NCBI GenBank assembly: GCA_002436205.1
Contig: DJKT01000001.1
Location: forward strand, 5,308-69,307
DNA length: 64,000 nt
Direction of reading: 5' to 3'
Source of the DNA: Candidatus Peribacter sp. UBA6535
GTDB lineage: Bacteria; Patescibacteriota; Gracilibacteria; Peribacterales; Peribacteraceae
Shown: positions 49,948 through 58,812 of the stretch, piece by piece
Layout: each line of letters begins with the position of its first letter
Numbering within the stretch: position 1 is the stretch's first letter
Program-made: the position numbers and the translations under genes
The notes under the pieces: generated by a model
The model's database searches: none
What the model was told of the DNA's origin: nothing
The model's input: the letters and a program-made list of their open reading frames with translations, nothing else

Positions 49948-50220
49948 ATGGAAACAATCGTTACCAGTGCAGATGTCCTCATGTATCTTCAGATTACGGT
50001 AGGTGTATTGCTCGTTATCGTTCTCTATCATGTGTTATTTATTACGGTAGATCTACGAAAGGTGCTGCGAAGGCTAGAGGTTATTACCAATGAGGTAGAG
50101 AACATCATCATGAAACCTATTAATGCTGCAGATCAAATCCTTGAGGCGATATTAAGTTTTGTAGAGTCCCAATCAAAAGAGAAGCCAAAGAAGAAGAAAT
50201 CTACCAAAAAAAAGAAATAG
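49948..50220 (+). CDS. Small membrane protein with Lys-rich tail
   Basis: The 90-aa product has one membrane segment (LQITVGVLLVIVLYHVLFI), an amphipathic helix and a poly-Lys end (KPKKKKSTKKKK). It is cotranscribed with the next gene (3-nt gap). No known function; this resembles small single-span proteins common in CPR genomes. Confidence 0.7.
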   Translation: METIVTSADVLMYLQITVGVLLVIVLYHVLFITVDLRKVLRRLEVITNEVENIIMKPINAADQILEAILSFVESQSKEKPKKKKSTKKKK

Positions 50221-50223
50221 GGT

Positions 50224-50529
50224 ATGGCAGTCAAGAAAAAATCGTTCGGCAAAACTCAGAGCAAGGAACCGGATACAAAGGGTATCATAAAGACGATGCG
50301 GAGTTTGGATCGTCATATGGAAATGTTGGCTAGTCACTACCAGCCACGTCGTTATCTTTGGATGGGATTCATCCGTGGAATTGTCTACGGTCTTGGTATT
50401 ATTGTTTCTATTGCTATTGTACTTCCATTTCTTCTCGCAATTTTAAGTACGATAGATTGGATCCCATACGTGGGGGATCTTATTTCAGAAATAGTGTTTC
50501 GGATGGAATCTGCACAGCGTCCGTACTAG
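50224..50529 (+). CDS. Small membrane protein (DUF5665-like)
   Basis: The 101-aa product has a basic N-terminus, SHYQPRRYLWMGFIRGIVYGLG leading into a membrane segment, then a second hydrophobic stretch ending DWIPYVGDLISEIV. The layout is like DUF5665 membrane proteins. The stop overlaps the convergent gene by 4 bp (CTAG). Confidence 0.7.
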   Translation: MAVKKKSFGKTQSKEPDTKGIIKTMRSLDRHMEMLASHYQPRRYLWMGFIRGIVYGLGIIVSIAIVLPFLLAILSTIDWIPYVGDLISEIVFRMESAQRPY

Positions 50530-51017
50530 ATAGACTGCTTATCAATAAAGACTCGAATAAAGAGTCTTTTCAGCACATCAACAGATGTTTCCATCAGCTC
50601 TGCCAGCAAACTGTTTAAGCGGCGGATTTTGCCATAGAGATCGTTGAGCTGGTTGGCGGAACCAGGCTTACTGGCACGAAATGCTTTGCGCCGTACCTGT
50701 TTGCGCAGACCTTTGATTTCTTTTTGAATGTACTTTCCAAGCTCCTTTCGCATCTGGGGAGTATCAGGCAAATTCGCAATAGCCTGTGCACGAGTAGATA
50801 CTGCAGAGCCATCTCCTTTTCCAGCCCCCTTTGTCCCACCAGAAGAGCCACCCATATCACCGGATTTATCTTCTCCCATACGCTCAGAAACCTTATCCAT
50901 TAACGAAATGGTTTCGAGTAATCCTTCGAAGTTTTCAGGTTGTGTAACAACCAGGTTTTTACTTTCTGCGGATTCTGTTTGTTGTGCCTGTTTTTCTGGG
51001 GATGCTCCACTTGGCAT
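50526..51017 (-). CDS. Hypothetical protein with Gly-rich linker
   Basis: The 163-aa product has a polar N-terminus, a Gly/Ser/Lys-rich linker (GDMGGSSGGTKGAGKGDG) and a helical basic C-terminal domain (YIQKEIKGLRKQVRRKAF, NDLYGKIRRLNSLLAELMET). No known family; the C-terminal half may bind RNA or a membrane surface. Confidence 0.6.
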   Translation of the reverse strand: MPSGASPEKQAQQTESAESKNLVVTQPENFEGLLETISLMDKVSERMGEDKSGDMGGSSGGTKGAGKGDGSAVSTRAQAIANLPDTPQMRKELGKYIQKEIKGLRKQVRRKAFRASKPGSANQLNDLYGKIRRLNSLLAELMETSVDVLKRLFIRVFIDKQSI

Positions 51018-51112
51018 AGTTCTATTGTCTCATGTTTTAGCCAAAAAATCAATGTTGATTCGGCGATTCACAAGCGAATTCCTAGCCGTTTGCGGGATTG
51101 AGAGAAGTTCGG

Positions 51113-51118
51113 TACGCT
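51113..51118 (+). promoter_or_regulatory. -10 box TACGCT for the HIT gene
   Basis: It ends 6 nt before ATG 51125. Confidence 0.45.
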
Positions 51119-51124
51119 CGGATC

Positions 51125-51466
51125 ATGAGTGAACCGACTATATTCCACAAGATCATTGCCGGAGAGATCTCCAGTGACAAGGTCTTCGAGACCGAAGAGG
51201 TATTAGGCTTTAAGGATATTCATCCCAAAGCACCGACGCATGTTCTCTTTATTGCGAAGAAGGAGGAAGATTTTGTGGATTCCATTATTAATCTCACAGA
51301 GGAAACGGCGCATGTCCCCGGGAAACTCGTCAGGGCTGCTCAGGAGTTTGCTGCGCAGAAGGGGATCGAAGGATACAAGCTCACCTTCCACTGTGGTAAG
51401 GGTGGTGGGCAGGAGGTGTTTTACCTGCACCTACATCTAATGAGTCAGGAGACTTACGCGGAGTAA
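51125..51466 (+). CDS. HIT-family (HinT-like) nucleotide hydrolase
   Basis: The 113-aa protein has CPR-typical HinT order: TIFHKIIAGEISSDKVFE, VLGFKDIHPKAPTHVLFIAKK, then GGGQEVFYLHLHLMSQ. The usual H-x-H-x-H triad reads Y-x-H-x-H: the first His is Tyr while the nucleophilic middle His and the last His remain. HinT enzymes hydrolyse AMP-lysine and other phosphoramidates. The 3' end overlaps rpsA by 13 bp, convergent. Confidence 0.9.
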   Translation: MSEPTIFHKIIAGEISSDKVFETEEVLGFKDIHPKAPTHVLFIAKKEEDFVDSIINLTEETAHVPGKLVRAAQEFAAQKGIEGYKLTFHCGKGGGQEVFYLHLHLMSQETYAE

Positions 51467-52902
51467 CCTGCAGCTTCTGCCTCTTTTTCGTCTTTAAAGT
51501 ACACGCGGTTTTCCTCTTTGATCTTCTTTCCTCCTGCAGAGTCTGAAGCGTAATACTTCTTACCAGTCTTGGAGGCGACGAAGGCTGCGTCAGGAGCATC
51601 GCCAACATCCATGCTGAGTTGCTCAGCTTTATCGGTCTTCTTTGCTTTCTCCTTCTTTTCCTTCTTCTCAACTTTTTCCTCCTTTGTATCCTTTGGCTCT
51701 TCTGCATCCTTTACATCTTTTGTCTTCGCGGCAGCTTTTTCCTCCTTCGCTTTCTTCTCTTCCTCAGCTGCCTGCTCTGCTTTGATCTTTTCGAGAGTTT
51801 CTTTATCAATAGGGAGAAGTGCTTTTACAGAAAGTCCGATACGGCGCTCATCAATATCAATATTGATTACCTGTGCATCTACCTTCTGTCCGATAGTCAG
51901 TACTTCTGATGGGTCTTCTACTTTAAGGTGAGCGAGTTCTGTCAGGTGCACAAGACCATTGATGTCTCTCTCCAAACGGAGGAAGGCACCGTAGTCTGCA
52001 AAGCGCACAACGGAACCGGATACCTTTTTACCAACAGGATATCGCTCGGCAATCTCTTCCCATGGGTCAGTGGTAAGCTGCTTAATAGAGAGACTGAGCT
52101 TGTCACCCTCGAGGCCGATGATCTTTACGCGTACCTTGTCTCCGACTTGTGCGTGCTCGGATGGGTTTTTTACGTGTCCCCATGCAATCTCAGAAATGTG
52201 CACCAGTCCTTCAAGGCCATCGAAGGCTACGAAGACTCCAAACTTCACGATGCCTGTAACCATACCGTCTTTCTCGTCTCCAATCTTGAGGGATTCCAAG
52301 GACTTCGATCGTTCTTCGGCCATAGCCTCGCGCTCGGATACGACAATCTTTCCGGCTTCCTCATCCATAGTAATAATCTTTACAGTGAAGACGTGACCAA
52401 TGTACTTCGCAAGTCGTGAGATGATTTCGCTGCTATCTGCATTGTTTACTCTAGGGTAGTGCATAGGTGCCAGTTGGCTTACTGGCAGGAATGTTCGAAT
52501 ACCATCAATGTTTGCAAGAAGACCTCCTTTGTTTGCTTCCTGTGCTGCAAACTTCATTGTTCCTTGTGTATCAACAAGCTCGTGGAACCTGTCCCACGCC
52601 TTTTGCTGACTCGCCATACGAAGGCTGAGCACAACCATACCTTCATCGTTTTCATCCTCCAATACCAGTGCCATCACTTCATCACCGACTTTCAGATCTT
52701 TAAAGGTGTTAAAAGAATCACGGAGCTCTCGTCCGGATACAATTCCTACTGCAATACCGTTTATATCTATAAGAAGTTTATTCTTTCCACGGTAGACCAC
52801 TTTACCTTCTACGGACTCACCGGGACGAACTCTAAGAGGTTCTGGGGCGTCCTTGAGGAGCGCTTCCATAAGATCTGATTTCTCTGCAGTAGCATTAGCC
52901 AT
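51454..52902 (-). CDS. rpsA: 30S ribosomal protein S1 with extended tail
   Basis: From ATG 52902 the product has 482 aa with four S1 domains (starting near GESVEGKVVYRG, AKYIGHVFTVKI, IGDEKDGMVTGIVKFG and VGKKVSGSVVRFADYG). A long Lys/Glu/Ala-rich stretch then leads to a small C-terminal module TGKKYYASDSAGGKKIKEE followed by NRVYFKDEKEAEAAGY. That tail matches the Ada-type metal-binding module often seen as YHxxxCxxAKxIxxENRVxF...EEAxAAGYxPC, but here without cysteines. S1 helps mRNA binding and initiation. Confidence 0.93.
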   Translation of the reverse strand: MANATAEKSDLMEALLKDAPEPLRVRPGESVEGKVVYRGKNKLLIDINGIAVGIVSGRELRDSFNTFKDLKVGDEVMALVLEDENDEGMVVLSLRMASQQKAWDRFHELVDTQGTMKFAAQEANKGGLLANIDGIRTFLPVSQLAPMHYPRVNNADSSEIISRLAKYIGHVFTVKIITMDEEAGKIVVSEREAMAEERSKSLESLKIGDEKDGMVTGIVKFGVFVAFDGLEGLVHISEIAWGHVKNPSEHAQVGDKVRVKIIGLEGDKLSLSIKQLTTDPWEEIAERYPVGKKVSGSVVRFADYGAFLRLERDINGLVHLTELAHLKVEDPSEVLTIGQKVDAQVINIDIDERRIGLSVKALLPIDKETLEKIKAEQAAEEEKKAKEEKAAAKTKDVKDAEEPKDTKEEKVEKKEKKEKAKKTDKAEQLSMDVGDAPDAAFVASKTGKKYYASDSAGGKKIKEENRVYFKDEKEAEAAGYSA

Positions 52903-52943
52903 AGTAAATAGGGGGTGCAAGTGGGAGGAATAAAGGGGGTTTT

Positions 52944-52972
52944 CCGGTTGCCCTTGCACGAGCAACAAACCG
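52944..52972 (-). promoter_or_regulatory. Leader hairpin upstream of rpsA
   Basis: CGGTTTGTTGC and GCAACCGG (minus strand) form a stem about 40 nt before the rpsA ATG. Possibly an autoregulatory leader; the function is inferred. Confidence 0.35.
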
Positions 52973-53027
52973 AAAGTGAGCTTATTTTCCACTAATACGG
53001 TCTTCAGTCAACTATATTGACCTATTT

Positions 53028-53729
53028 TTAGAGCTGTAGCTGTGCTGTGTTTAAGTCCTTGGGCAGTTTTTGCTCCTGACTTGTCTTGGGGTTGTATATC
53101 TCGTAATACAGCTCAATGAGCTCCATGGTCGTTAGGCGCCTTGTAGAGAGGCCAATATTGCGTAGTCCAGCATCTACCAAGTTTACTCGATCTTTTAGCT
53201 TCGCTACCTTCTCGTTAAAGTACTTACGGCGGTAGGTAATTTTGGATGAAGAATCATCAATACCGATCCAAGAGAAGAATTGTGACAGTGGAGATTTCTT
53301 TTCCTCTGCGTCATCAAGAGGAATCACTACGAGGAATTTCTTCTGCATAATGTCTGCAACTTCCACAATCTTTTCGACAAACACAGCATAGGATTCTGTC
53401 TGTTCACGCAGGAGCTCGTTTTCTTGGGCGATAGCTTTTTGGTGAATCTGTTCAATGTATGGGTCGATGTTTACTTTGGTTGAGCGTACAACAATCTGTA
53501 GAGGGAAGGTGAGTGTATTAATGAATGCTTCATATCCTGCGATAATACCTTGCTGCTCGGTTTCACTCTTTAGGTTAAAGTTCAGTGTTTCGACGTCTAG
53601 TACAGCACGTAAGCCTCCTTTTTTGAGAAGTACTGTATCGTTACGGATCTCAGAGATGGGTACGAAGCGCTGTGTCGCAACCTTCTTGTTTCGTGAACGC
53701 CTGCGGATGCTTTTTATTTTCTTAGGCAT
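53028..53729 (-). CDS. TraC-like type IV secretion protein
   Basis: From ATG 53729 the 233-aa product has a basic N-terminus (MPKKIKSIRRRSRNKK), then VLDVETLNFNLKSETEQQG and VVRSTKVNIDPYIEQ. This is the pattern of the TraC-like N-terminal domain that precedes VirB4 in CPR and Gram-positive systems. It overlaps the PrgI gene by 8 bp. No VirB4 ATPase follows in the window, so the ATPase must be elsewhere. Confidence 0.75.
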   Translation of the reverse strand: MPKKIKSIRRRSRNKKVATQRFVPISEIRNDTVLLKKGGLRAVLDVETLNFNLKSETEQQGIIAGYEAFINTLTFPLQIVVRSTKVNIDPYIEQIHQKAIAQENELLREQTESYAVFVEKIVEVADIMQKKFLVVIPLDDAEEKKSPLSQFFSWIGIDDSSSKITYRRKYFNEKVAKLKDRVNLVDAGLRNIGLSTRRLTTMELIELYYEIYNPKTSQEQKLPKDLNTAQLQL

Positions 53730-54285
53730 GTGAAGGTGGAGGGATAAAGGGAGGCGCGATGTCATCTACAGGTTTCTCCCGTTTTTCTGCTTTTATGCGA
53801 TTACGATTAACAGGTTTCTGCACCTGTTGCTCATCGTTCTCCAGTTCATTTTCGGCTGGACCTTGGTCAAGTACGCGACTCAGTTCTCCTATTTGCGTGT
53901 TCCCCTTTTGCTCAGTTTTCTTTTGTACTGCTTGGTTTTTCTTTTGTCTCGGCGCTTTGGTAACAATGTTGATATGGATGCCTTGTCTAGGAATCCAAAT
54001 GCGGGTAGCAGGCTTATCAAGTCTTTCGATAGAAAGAAGTACTATACGGAGCAAACTGATACCGTTGATCTTTACAAATGCAAATACAATACCAATAACT
54101 GTTGGTGTCCATGCCATAGATGTCTGCGCAGTACTTACAGGACCACCTGTCTTCATGGCTGCCCAGATAGCGTAGCTGATACCCACTGAGATCATAACAA
54201 TCATCAGCTGACGTAGTGTTATAGGACCGATAATACGGTCTTCTACGTATACGTTCTGTGGAATTTTGACAGGGTCGATAGCCAT
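53722..54285 (-). CDS. PrgI-family membrane protein
   Basis: The 187-aa product starts with the PrgI pattern: KIPQNVYVEDRIIGPITLRQL, two adjacent membrane segments, then RIWIPRQG. A long charged C-terminal tail with Pro-rich end (PPFIPPPSHA) follows. PrgI-type proteins are VirB3-like parts of type IV secretion channels. It pairs with the TraC-like gene downstream. Confidence 0.85.
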   Translation of the reverse strand: MAIDPVKIPQNVYVEDRIIGPITLRQLMIVMISVGISYAIWAAMKTGGPVSTAQTSMAWTPTVIGIVFAFVKINGISLLRIVLLSIERLDKPATRIWIPRQGIHINIVTKAPRQKKNQAVQKKTEQKGNTQIGELSRVLDQGPAENELENDEQQVQKPVNRNRIKAEKREKPVDDIAPPFIPPPSHA

Positions 54286-54364
54286 GGATATAAGTTTTTA
54301 TGTAATTCTTAGTATTTTACCACGAATCAGCAATTCTCACGAGGGGAGGGGTGTTGCGTTTTTA

Positions 54365-56968
54365 CTATTTTGTGGCTTCCTTTGCTTCCTCAATTTTCAC
54401 TGCATTTCGCGATTTTCGCTCTCCATGGAGGAAATCGAGCTTATCCTTGCCCTTTTTGACAATGCGGATGATGTCACCTTCCTCAAAGATACCCTTGAGA
54501 ATGTGTTCGGCTACCTCATCTTCTATTCGCTCTTGAATTACGCGTCTCACAGGCCTGGCTCCATATTCTGGGTCAAATCCCAGTTCACCTAGGAGATTAA
54601 TAGCCTTCTGATCTATCTCTAATGAGAATCCTTTGTCCTTTAAGCGTGCCTCGAGCATGTCGAGATGCATCTTAACGATTTTGCGAATGGAATGCTGGTC
54701 GAGGGCATTAAAGACCATAATGTGGTCGATACGGTTGATAAACTCAGGCCTTAGATGATCTTTGAGTTCTGCGATCACTTCTTTTCGCTTTTCTTCGTAT
54801 GCTTTTTCTTCTGCTACAGCATCTTCCTCCAGTTTGAATCCAATCTTTGCCGCTTGTTTCGTTAGCTTGTCTGCACCGATGTTACTGGTCATTACGATGA
54901 TGGTGTTTCTAAAGTCTACTTGTTTACCCTGTGCATCTGTAAGGACACCATCTTCGAGGATTTGCAGTAGAATGTTAAAGAACTCGGGATGTGCTTTTTC
55001 GATCTCATCAAACAAGACTACGGAGTACGGTTTGCGTCGAACTGCTTCTGTCAGCTGACCACCTTCTTCATATCCAACGTATCCGGCTGTTGCTCCTACG
55101 AGACGGGAGACATTGTGCTTCTCCATAAACTCAGACATATCAATCTTGATGAGTGCGTCTTCACGGTTGAAGATCTCTGAGGCAATAGTACGTACGAGTT
55201 CTGTCTTACCTACTCCTGTAGGACCAAGGAAGAGGAATGATCCCGTTGGACGCTTCTGATCGCCGATACCAATACGGCTACGACGAATAGCACGAGCTAC
55301 TTTCTTAATAGCATCATCTTGTCCGATAACATGTTTGCGCATAACAACTTCGAGGTTCTGGAGTTTCTTGCGGTCAGACTTCAGAAGCCTTGTCACAGGA
55401 ATGCCAGTCATGCGACCGATAACATGTGCGATGTCATCGTTATCAATTTTGAGAGGAGTACGTTTGTCACCATCAGCAGCAGCACGCATTTCTCCGATCT
55501 TCTCTTGTAGAATCTGTTGTTCCTGCTTGAGCTTGAGTGCTGTGTGATACTTTTGTTCTTTTACAGCAGACTGCTGCTTGGCAACCAGCTTCTCGAGCTT
55601 GTCTTCTAGCTTTTTAAGTTCTGGGTTTGCATCCATCTCTTGCAGACTGCGTCCTGCTGCAGCTTCATCCAGTACGTCGATTGCTTTATCCGGCAGGAAT
55701 CGGTCGGAAATATATCTCTTACTAAGCATGACAGATGCTTCGAGAGCTTCGTCAGTGATCTCGAGATTATGGAACTCCTCAAACCCCTTACGGATACCCT
55801 TAAGAATTTGAATAGAATCTTCCACAGATGGTTCGGGGACCGAAATGGATTGGAATCTCCTTTCGAGTGCACGATCTTTTTCTATTGCTCGGTACTCATC
55901 CAGAGTGGTAGCTCCTACAACTTGGATAGCTCCACGAGAAAGGGCTGGCTTTAAAATGTTTGCCGCATCCAGAGAACCTTCTGCAGATCCGGCTCCCACA
56001 ACGGTATGGATTTCATCAATAAAGAGAATGATCTCATTTTCGCTTTGCAGAGCCTCTTTGATGATGTCATCAAAGCGTTGCTCAAACTCTCCGCGATACT
56101 TGGTACCTGCAATGAGTGACCCCATGTTTAGTACGAGCACTCGTTTATTTTTGAGCGTACTAGGAACGTTTCCATCACTGATGCGCTGTGCAAGTCCTTC
56201 GATAATGGCAGTCTTACCAACACCGGGTTCTCCAATGAGTACGGGGTTGTTTTTCGTTTTACGATTGAGGATGTGTACTACTCGTTCTATTTCTTCGTCA
56301 CGACCAACAATAGGGTCAATCTTTCCTTCCTTTGCGCGTTCTATTAAGTCATCTGTAAAGTAATCAAGAACAGGTGTTTTACTCTTGCCATCTGCTTTTT
56401 GCTTTTTGAGTGCATCAGGATCTGCAGACACCATTCCGTTTTGCATACCAACAATTGCACCTTGAAGTCCTTGGAAGAATGATTCAAGTGATTGTTCCAT
56501 GTTGCGACCTTGTGACTTAAATTGAGAGATTTGTCCAAACATTTCTTCTACGTGGGATTTCAAATCCTCAGGTTCTACCTGCATTTGTTCTAGTAACATT
56601 GTTGCTGCGTTCTTTCCTGTACTAACAAGTGAGTGCAACAGGTGCTCTGTTCCCACATTTGCGTGACGGAACTTGTGGGCAGTAATGACACTCTGTTCAA
56701 TAACATTGTGGAGGTAGGTCGATAGCCCGTGCTTGATATGCTTTCCTTCTATACTCGGTGTCTTCATCGACTTCAGCAAGATACGAACGTTCTCCTGGGT
56801 AACCCCTGCTCCTGTAAAGATAGAAAACCCCAAAGACTTTGGAATACTGAGAAGACCAAGCAACAAGTGCTCGGATCCTATGTAGTTACTCTTCATGTTC
56901 TTTGCTTCCTGCTCTGCAATTTGCAGTGCAAGTTTGGCGTTGGGAGTAAAGCGATCGAAGGGGTGCAT
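54365..56968 (-). CDS. clpC: ATP-dependent Clp protease ATP-binding subunit ClpC
   Basis: The 867-aa AAA+ unfoldase has an N-domain (RFTPNAKLALQIAEQEA, GSEHLLLGLL). D1 has Walker A GEPGVGKTAIIEG near residue 246 and the pore loop AGTKYRGEFEQR. A UVR-type middle domain (KEQKYHTALKLKQEQQ) lies near residues 456-482. D2 has GPTGVGKTELV near residue 576 and LLQILEDGVLTDAQG. It lacks the long ClpB middle coil, so it is ClpC. It feeds substrates to ClpP. No CIRCE is visible at its promoter. Confidence 0.96.
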   Translation of the reverse strand: MHPFDRFTPNAKLALQIAEQEAKNMKSNYIGSEHLLLGLLSIPKSLGFSIFTGAGVTQENVRILLKSMKTPSIEGKHIKHGLSTYLHNVIEQSVITAHKFRHANVGTEHLLHSLVSTGKNAATMLLEQMQVEPEDLKSHVEEMFGQISQFKSQGRNMEQSLESFFQGLQGAIVGMQNGMVSADPDALKKQKADGKSKTPVLDYFTDDLIERAKEGKIDPIVGRDEEIERVVHILNRKTKNNPVLIGEPGVGKTAIIEGLAQRISDGNVPSTLKNKRVLVLNMGSLIAGTKYRGEFEQRFDDIIKEALQSENEIILFIDEIHTVVGAGSAEGSLDAANILKPALSRGAIQVVGATTLDEYRAIEKDRALERRFQSISVPEPSVEDSIQILKGIRKGFEEFHNLEITDEALEASVMLSKRYISDRFLPDKAIDVLDEAAAGRSLQEMDANPELKKLEDKLEKLVAKQQSAVKEQKYHTALKLKQEQQILQEKIGEMRAAADGDKRTPLKIDNDDIAHVIGRMTGIPVTRLLKSDRKKLQNLEVVMRKHVIGQDDAIKKVARAIRRSRIGIGDQKRPTGSFLFLGPTGVGKTELVRTIASEIFNREDALIKIDMSEFMEKHNVSRLVGATAGYVGYEEGGQLTEAVRRKPYSVVLFDEIEKAHPEFFNILLQILEDGVLTDAQGKQVDFRNTIIVMTSNIGADKLTKQAAKIGFKLEEDAVAEEKAYEEKRKEVIAELKDHLRPEFINRIDHIMVFNALDQHSIRKIVKMHLDMLEARLKDKGFSLEIDQKAINLLGELGFDPEYGARPVRRVIQERIEDEVAEHILKGIFEEGDIIRIVKKGKDKLDFLHGERKSRNAVKIEEAKEATK

Positions 56969-57034
56969 AGTGGTAGGGAGTAGGCTTGCGAACCTGTATA
57001 TATTGTAATCGAGTTGTTGATTAAGGTTCCAACT

Positions 57035-57043
57035 ATTATAGCA
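57035..57043 (-). promoter_or_regulatory. Extended -10 promoter of clpC
   Basis: TGCTATAAT on the minus strand, about 66 nt before the ATG, so clpC has a true 5' leader, unlike most genes here. Confidence 0.6.
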
Positions 57044-57119
57044 AAAATAAGAACTACATGGCAGTTACAGAAACAACGTAAATGTCGTGTTATTGTGCTT
57101 TGGCAAGTTTAATGTTCTT

Positions 57120-58367
57120 CTACTTCTTTCCTCCAATACGCCAATCTTCGAGGAAGATTGTAATCAGCGTAGTTGTAGGAACAGCAAGCATGATACCGAG
57201 AACAGGGTGAACGGTATCTGGGAAACTTACACCAACAAGCATGGCGAAGAGAATGGCTATAGGAGAAAGGCCTACAGCACGCTTCATAATGAGCGGTACG
57301 AGGAGGTTATTTTCACACCATTGAATAATGTAGTACACACCCATAGTCACGAGTCCCATGACAAATCCTCCTTGTGTAAAGGCGATGAGTACAGCAGGTA
57401 CTGCTGCAATAAATGGACCAATAGCGGGAATAAATTCACAAATACCTGCAAGAACGGCAAGCGTTAGTGCGTATGGCATACGGAGGATAAGCAGGGCTAC
57501 CAGTGTCAGTGAGAAAATTGTAAGCATGAGCAGCAGCTCTCCTCTGGCCCATTGGCCAATCTTGGAGTGCATTGCTTCGAACTTGTTGTCGAGGTAGACA
57601 CGGTAGTCTACTGGGAAGAACGATCGGAACCATCGGATGATTCCCTCCTTTTCTATCTGCATAAAGAACGCAAGCACCAACACAATAAGCATGCTGATGA
57701 AGAAGTTCACCACATTACCTGCTACGCGCGTTGCAAAGCGCACACCACCTTGAGCTGCCGATGAAAGGCTTTGTCCAAATTGCGCTAGTGCATCCGTAAA
57801 CTGATTGATGTTGAGGTTTTGCAGTGTGGAGTTTACAAGCCCTGTTAAGCGTACATTCACGTCATCTTTAACGAGTGGCAGATCGATTTTTGGATTACTG
57901 AGGAATGCATCGACTTCTGCAGAGATGATGATAGCGATGCCCTGAATTTGCTCTGCAATGATCGGAATAAATGAGAGCAACAAAAAGAGCAGGATAAAAA
58001 TAGCGAAGAAGTAATGTACCAATATGGCAATACCTCTGGGAAATCCCCGGCGTTCCATTTGGTCAACACTTGGATCTATAACTGCGGCAATAAATGCAGC
58101 CAGAAGTAGCAGCAGAATCTTGTCGCGTAGGTGATAGACCAAAATAGTACCTGCGGCGATAGCAAGAATACCAAAAGCAGCTCGTATAACACTCTGCACG
58201 GAAATGTGCATAACTACTTCGTCATGTCTTTTTGCTGGACTCGGCCTGCGCACAGATTTTTTTGAAGAACTTTGATCTGAGTTTTTAGCACGTTGCAGAA
58301 GTCGTTGTGCTTTTTTGCCGATGACACGCATGGAGGTAAAAGCGTTCTGAGATTTCTTAGCAGGCAT
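57120..58367 (-). CDS. AI-2E/PerM-family transporter
   Basis: From ATG 58367 the 415-aa product has a basic N-terminal tail of about 60 residues, then the family's eight membrane segments with FIAAVIDPSVDQMERRGFPRG, GICEFIPAIGPFIAAVPAVL and WCENNLLVPLIMKRAVGLSP. It may export small molecules or act as a Na+/H+ antiporter. The pilin-like gene lies 11 bp upstream on the same strand. Confidence 0.9.
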   Translation of the reverse strand: MPAKKSQNAFTSMRVIGKKAQRLLQRAKNSDQSSSKKSVRRPSPAKRHDEVVMHISVQSVIRAAFGILAIAAGTILVYHLRDKILLLLLAAFIAAVIDPSVDQMERRGFPRGIAILVHYFFAIFILLFLLLSFIPIIAEQIQGIAIIISAEVDAFLSNPKIDLPLVKDDVNVRLTGLVNSTLQNLNINQFTDALAQFGQSLSSAAQGGVRFATRVAGNVVNFFISMLIVLVLAFFMQIEKEGIIRWFRSFFPVDYRVYLDNKFEAMHSKIGQWARGELLLMLTIFSLTLVALLILRMPYALTLAVLAGICEFIPAIGPFIAAVPAVLIAFTQGGFVMGLVTMGVYYIIQWCENNLLVPLIMKRAVGLSPIAILFAMLVGVSFPDTVHPVLGIMLAVPTTTLITIFLEDWRIGGKK

Positions 58368-58378
58368 GAGAGAGGGGG

Positions 58379-58732
58379 TTAACCACCAATGGCAGAAATG
58401 ATGAAGTCCATAATAAAGAAGGACGTTGCAGCCATTATGAATCCAATGATAGCCCAAGTAAGCCTATTTTTACCAGACTCGCTACTTCCGCCTGGCAAAC
58501 TACCGATGACAATCTCGTATCCTGCAAAGATAATCATCACTATGGCAATACCTGCTGCAAACCCAAAGACAAATCTGATTGTGTGTGCAATGAAGGCGGG
58601 TATGCATTGGCCTGCGTTGATAAAGCCTTCTGTAAAGTCACATCCAACACTTTTGAGACTCGAATCAATGAGTGAGGGCGTGCTTGCGGCCTTAGCAATG
58701 GGTGCTAGTAGAGAGGAGAAAAGACTGTTCAT
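58379..58732 (-). CDS. Small two-span VirB2/TrbC-like pilin candidate
   Basis: From ATG 58732 the 117-aa product has a weak signal region, a Cys pair (GCDFTEGFINAGQC) and two long hydrophobic helices separated by the polar loop GGSSESGKNRLTWAI. This layout is common in CPR genomes for VirB2/TrbC-like proteins linked with PrgI and TraC. Assignment is by architecture only. Confidence 0.6.
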   Translation of the reverse strand: MNSLFSSLLAPIAKAASTPSLIDSSLKSVGCDFTEGFINAGQCIPAFIAHTIRFVFGFAAGIAIVMIIFAGYEIVIGSLPGGSSESGKNRLTWAIIGFIMAATSFFIMDFIISAIGG

Positions 58733-58798
58733 CGACACTATGTTGCCACAGCAGCGATTCTCACAGAGTCTTTCTGGCTTTACAAAGCCATATTTTGT

Positions 58799-58804
58799 TA
58801 TACT
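58799..58804 (+). promoter_or_regulatory. -10 box TATACT for dus
   Basis: It ends 8 nt before ATG 58813. It selects this start over in-frame upstream starts. Confidence 0.5.
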
Positions 58805-58812
58805 TTGCTTCG

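Noticed and set aside
56969..57119. CIRCE upstream of clpC
   Set aside because: The promoter region contains a good extended -10 but no TTAGCACTC-type inverted repeat.
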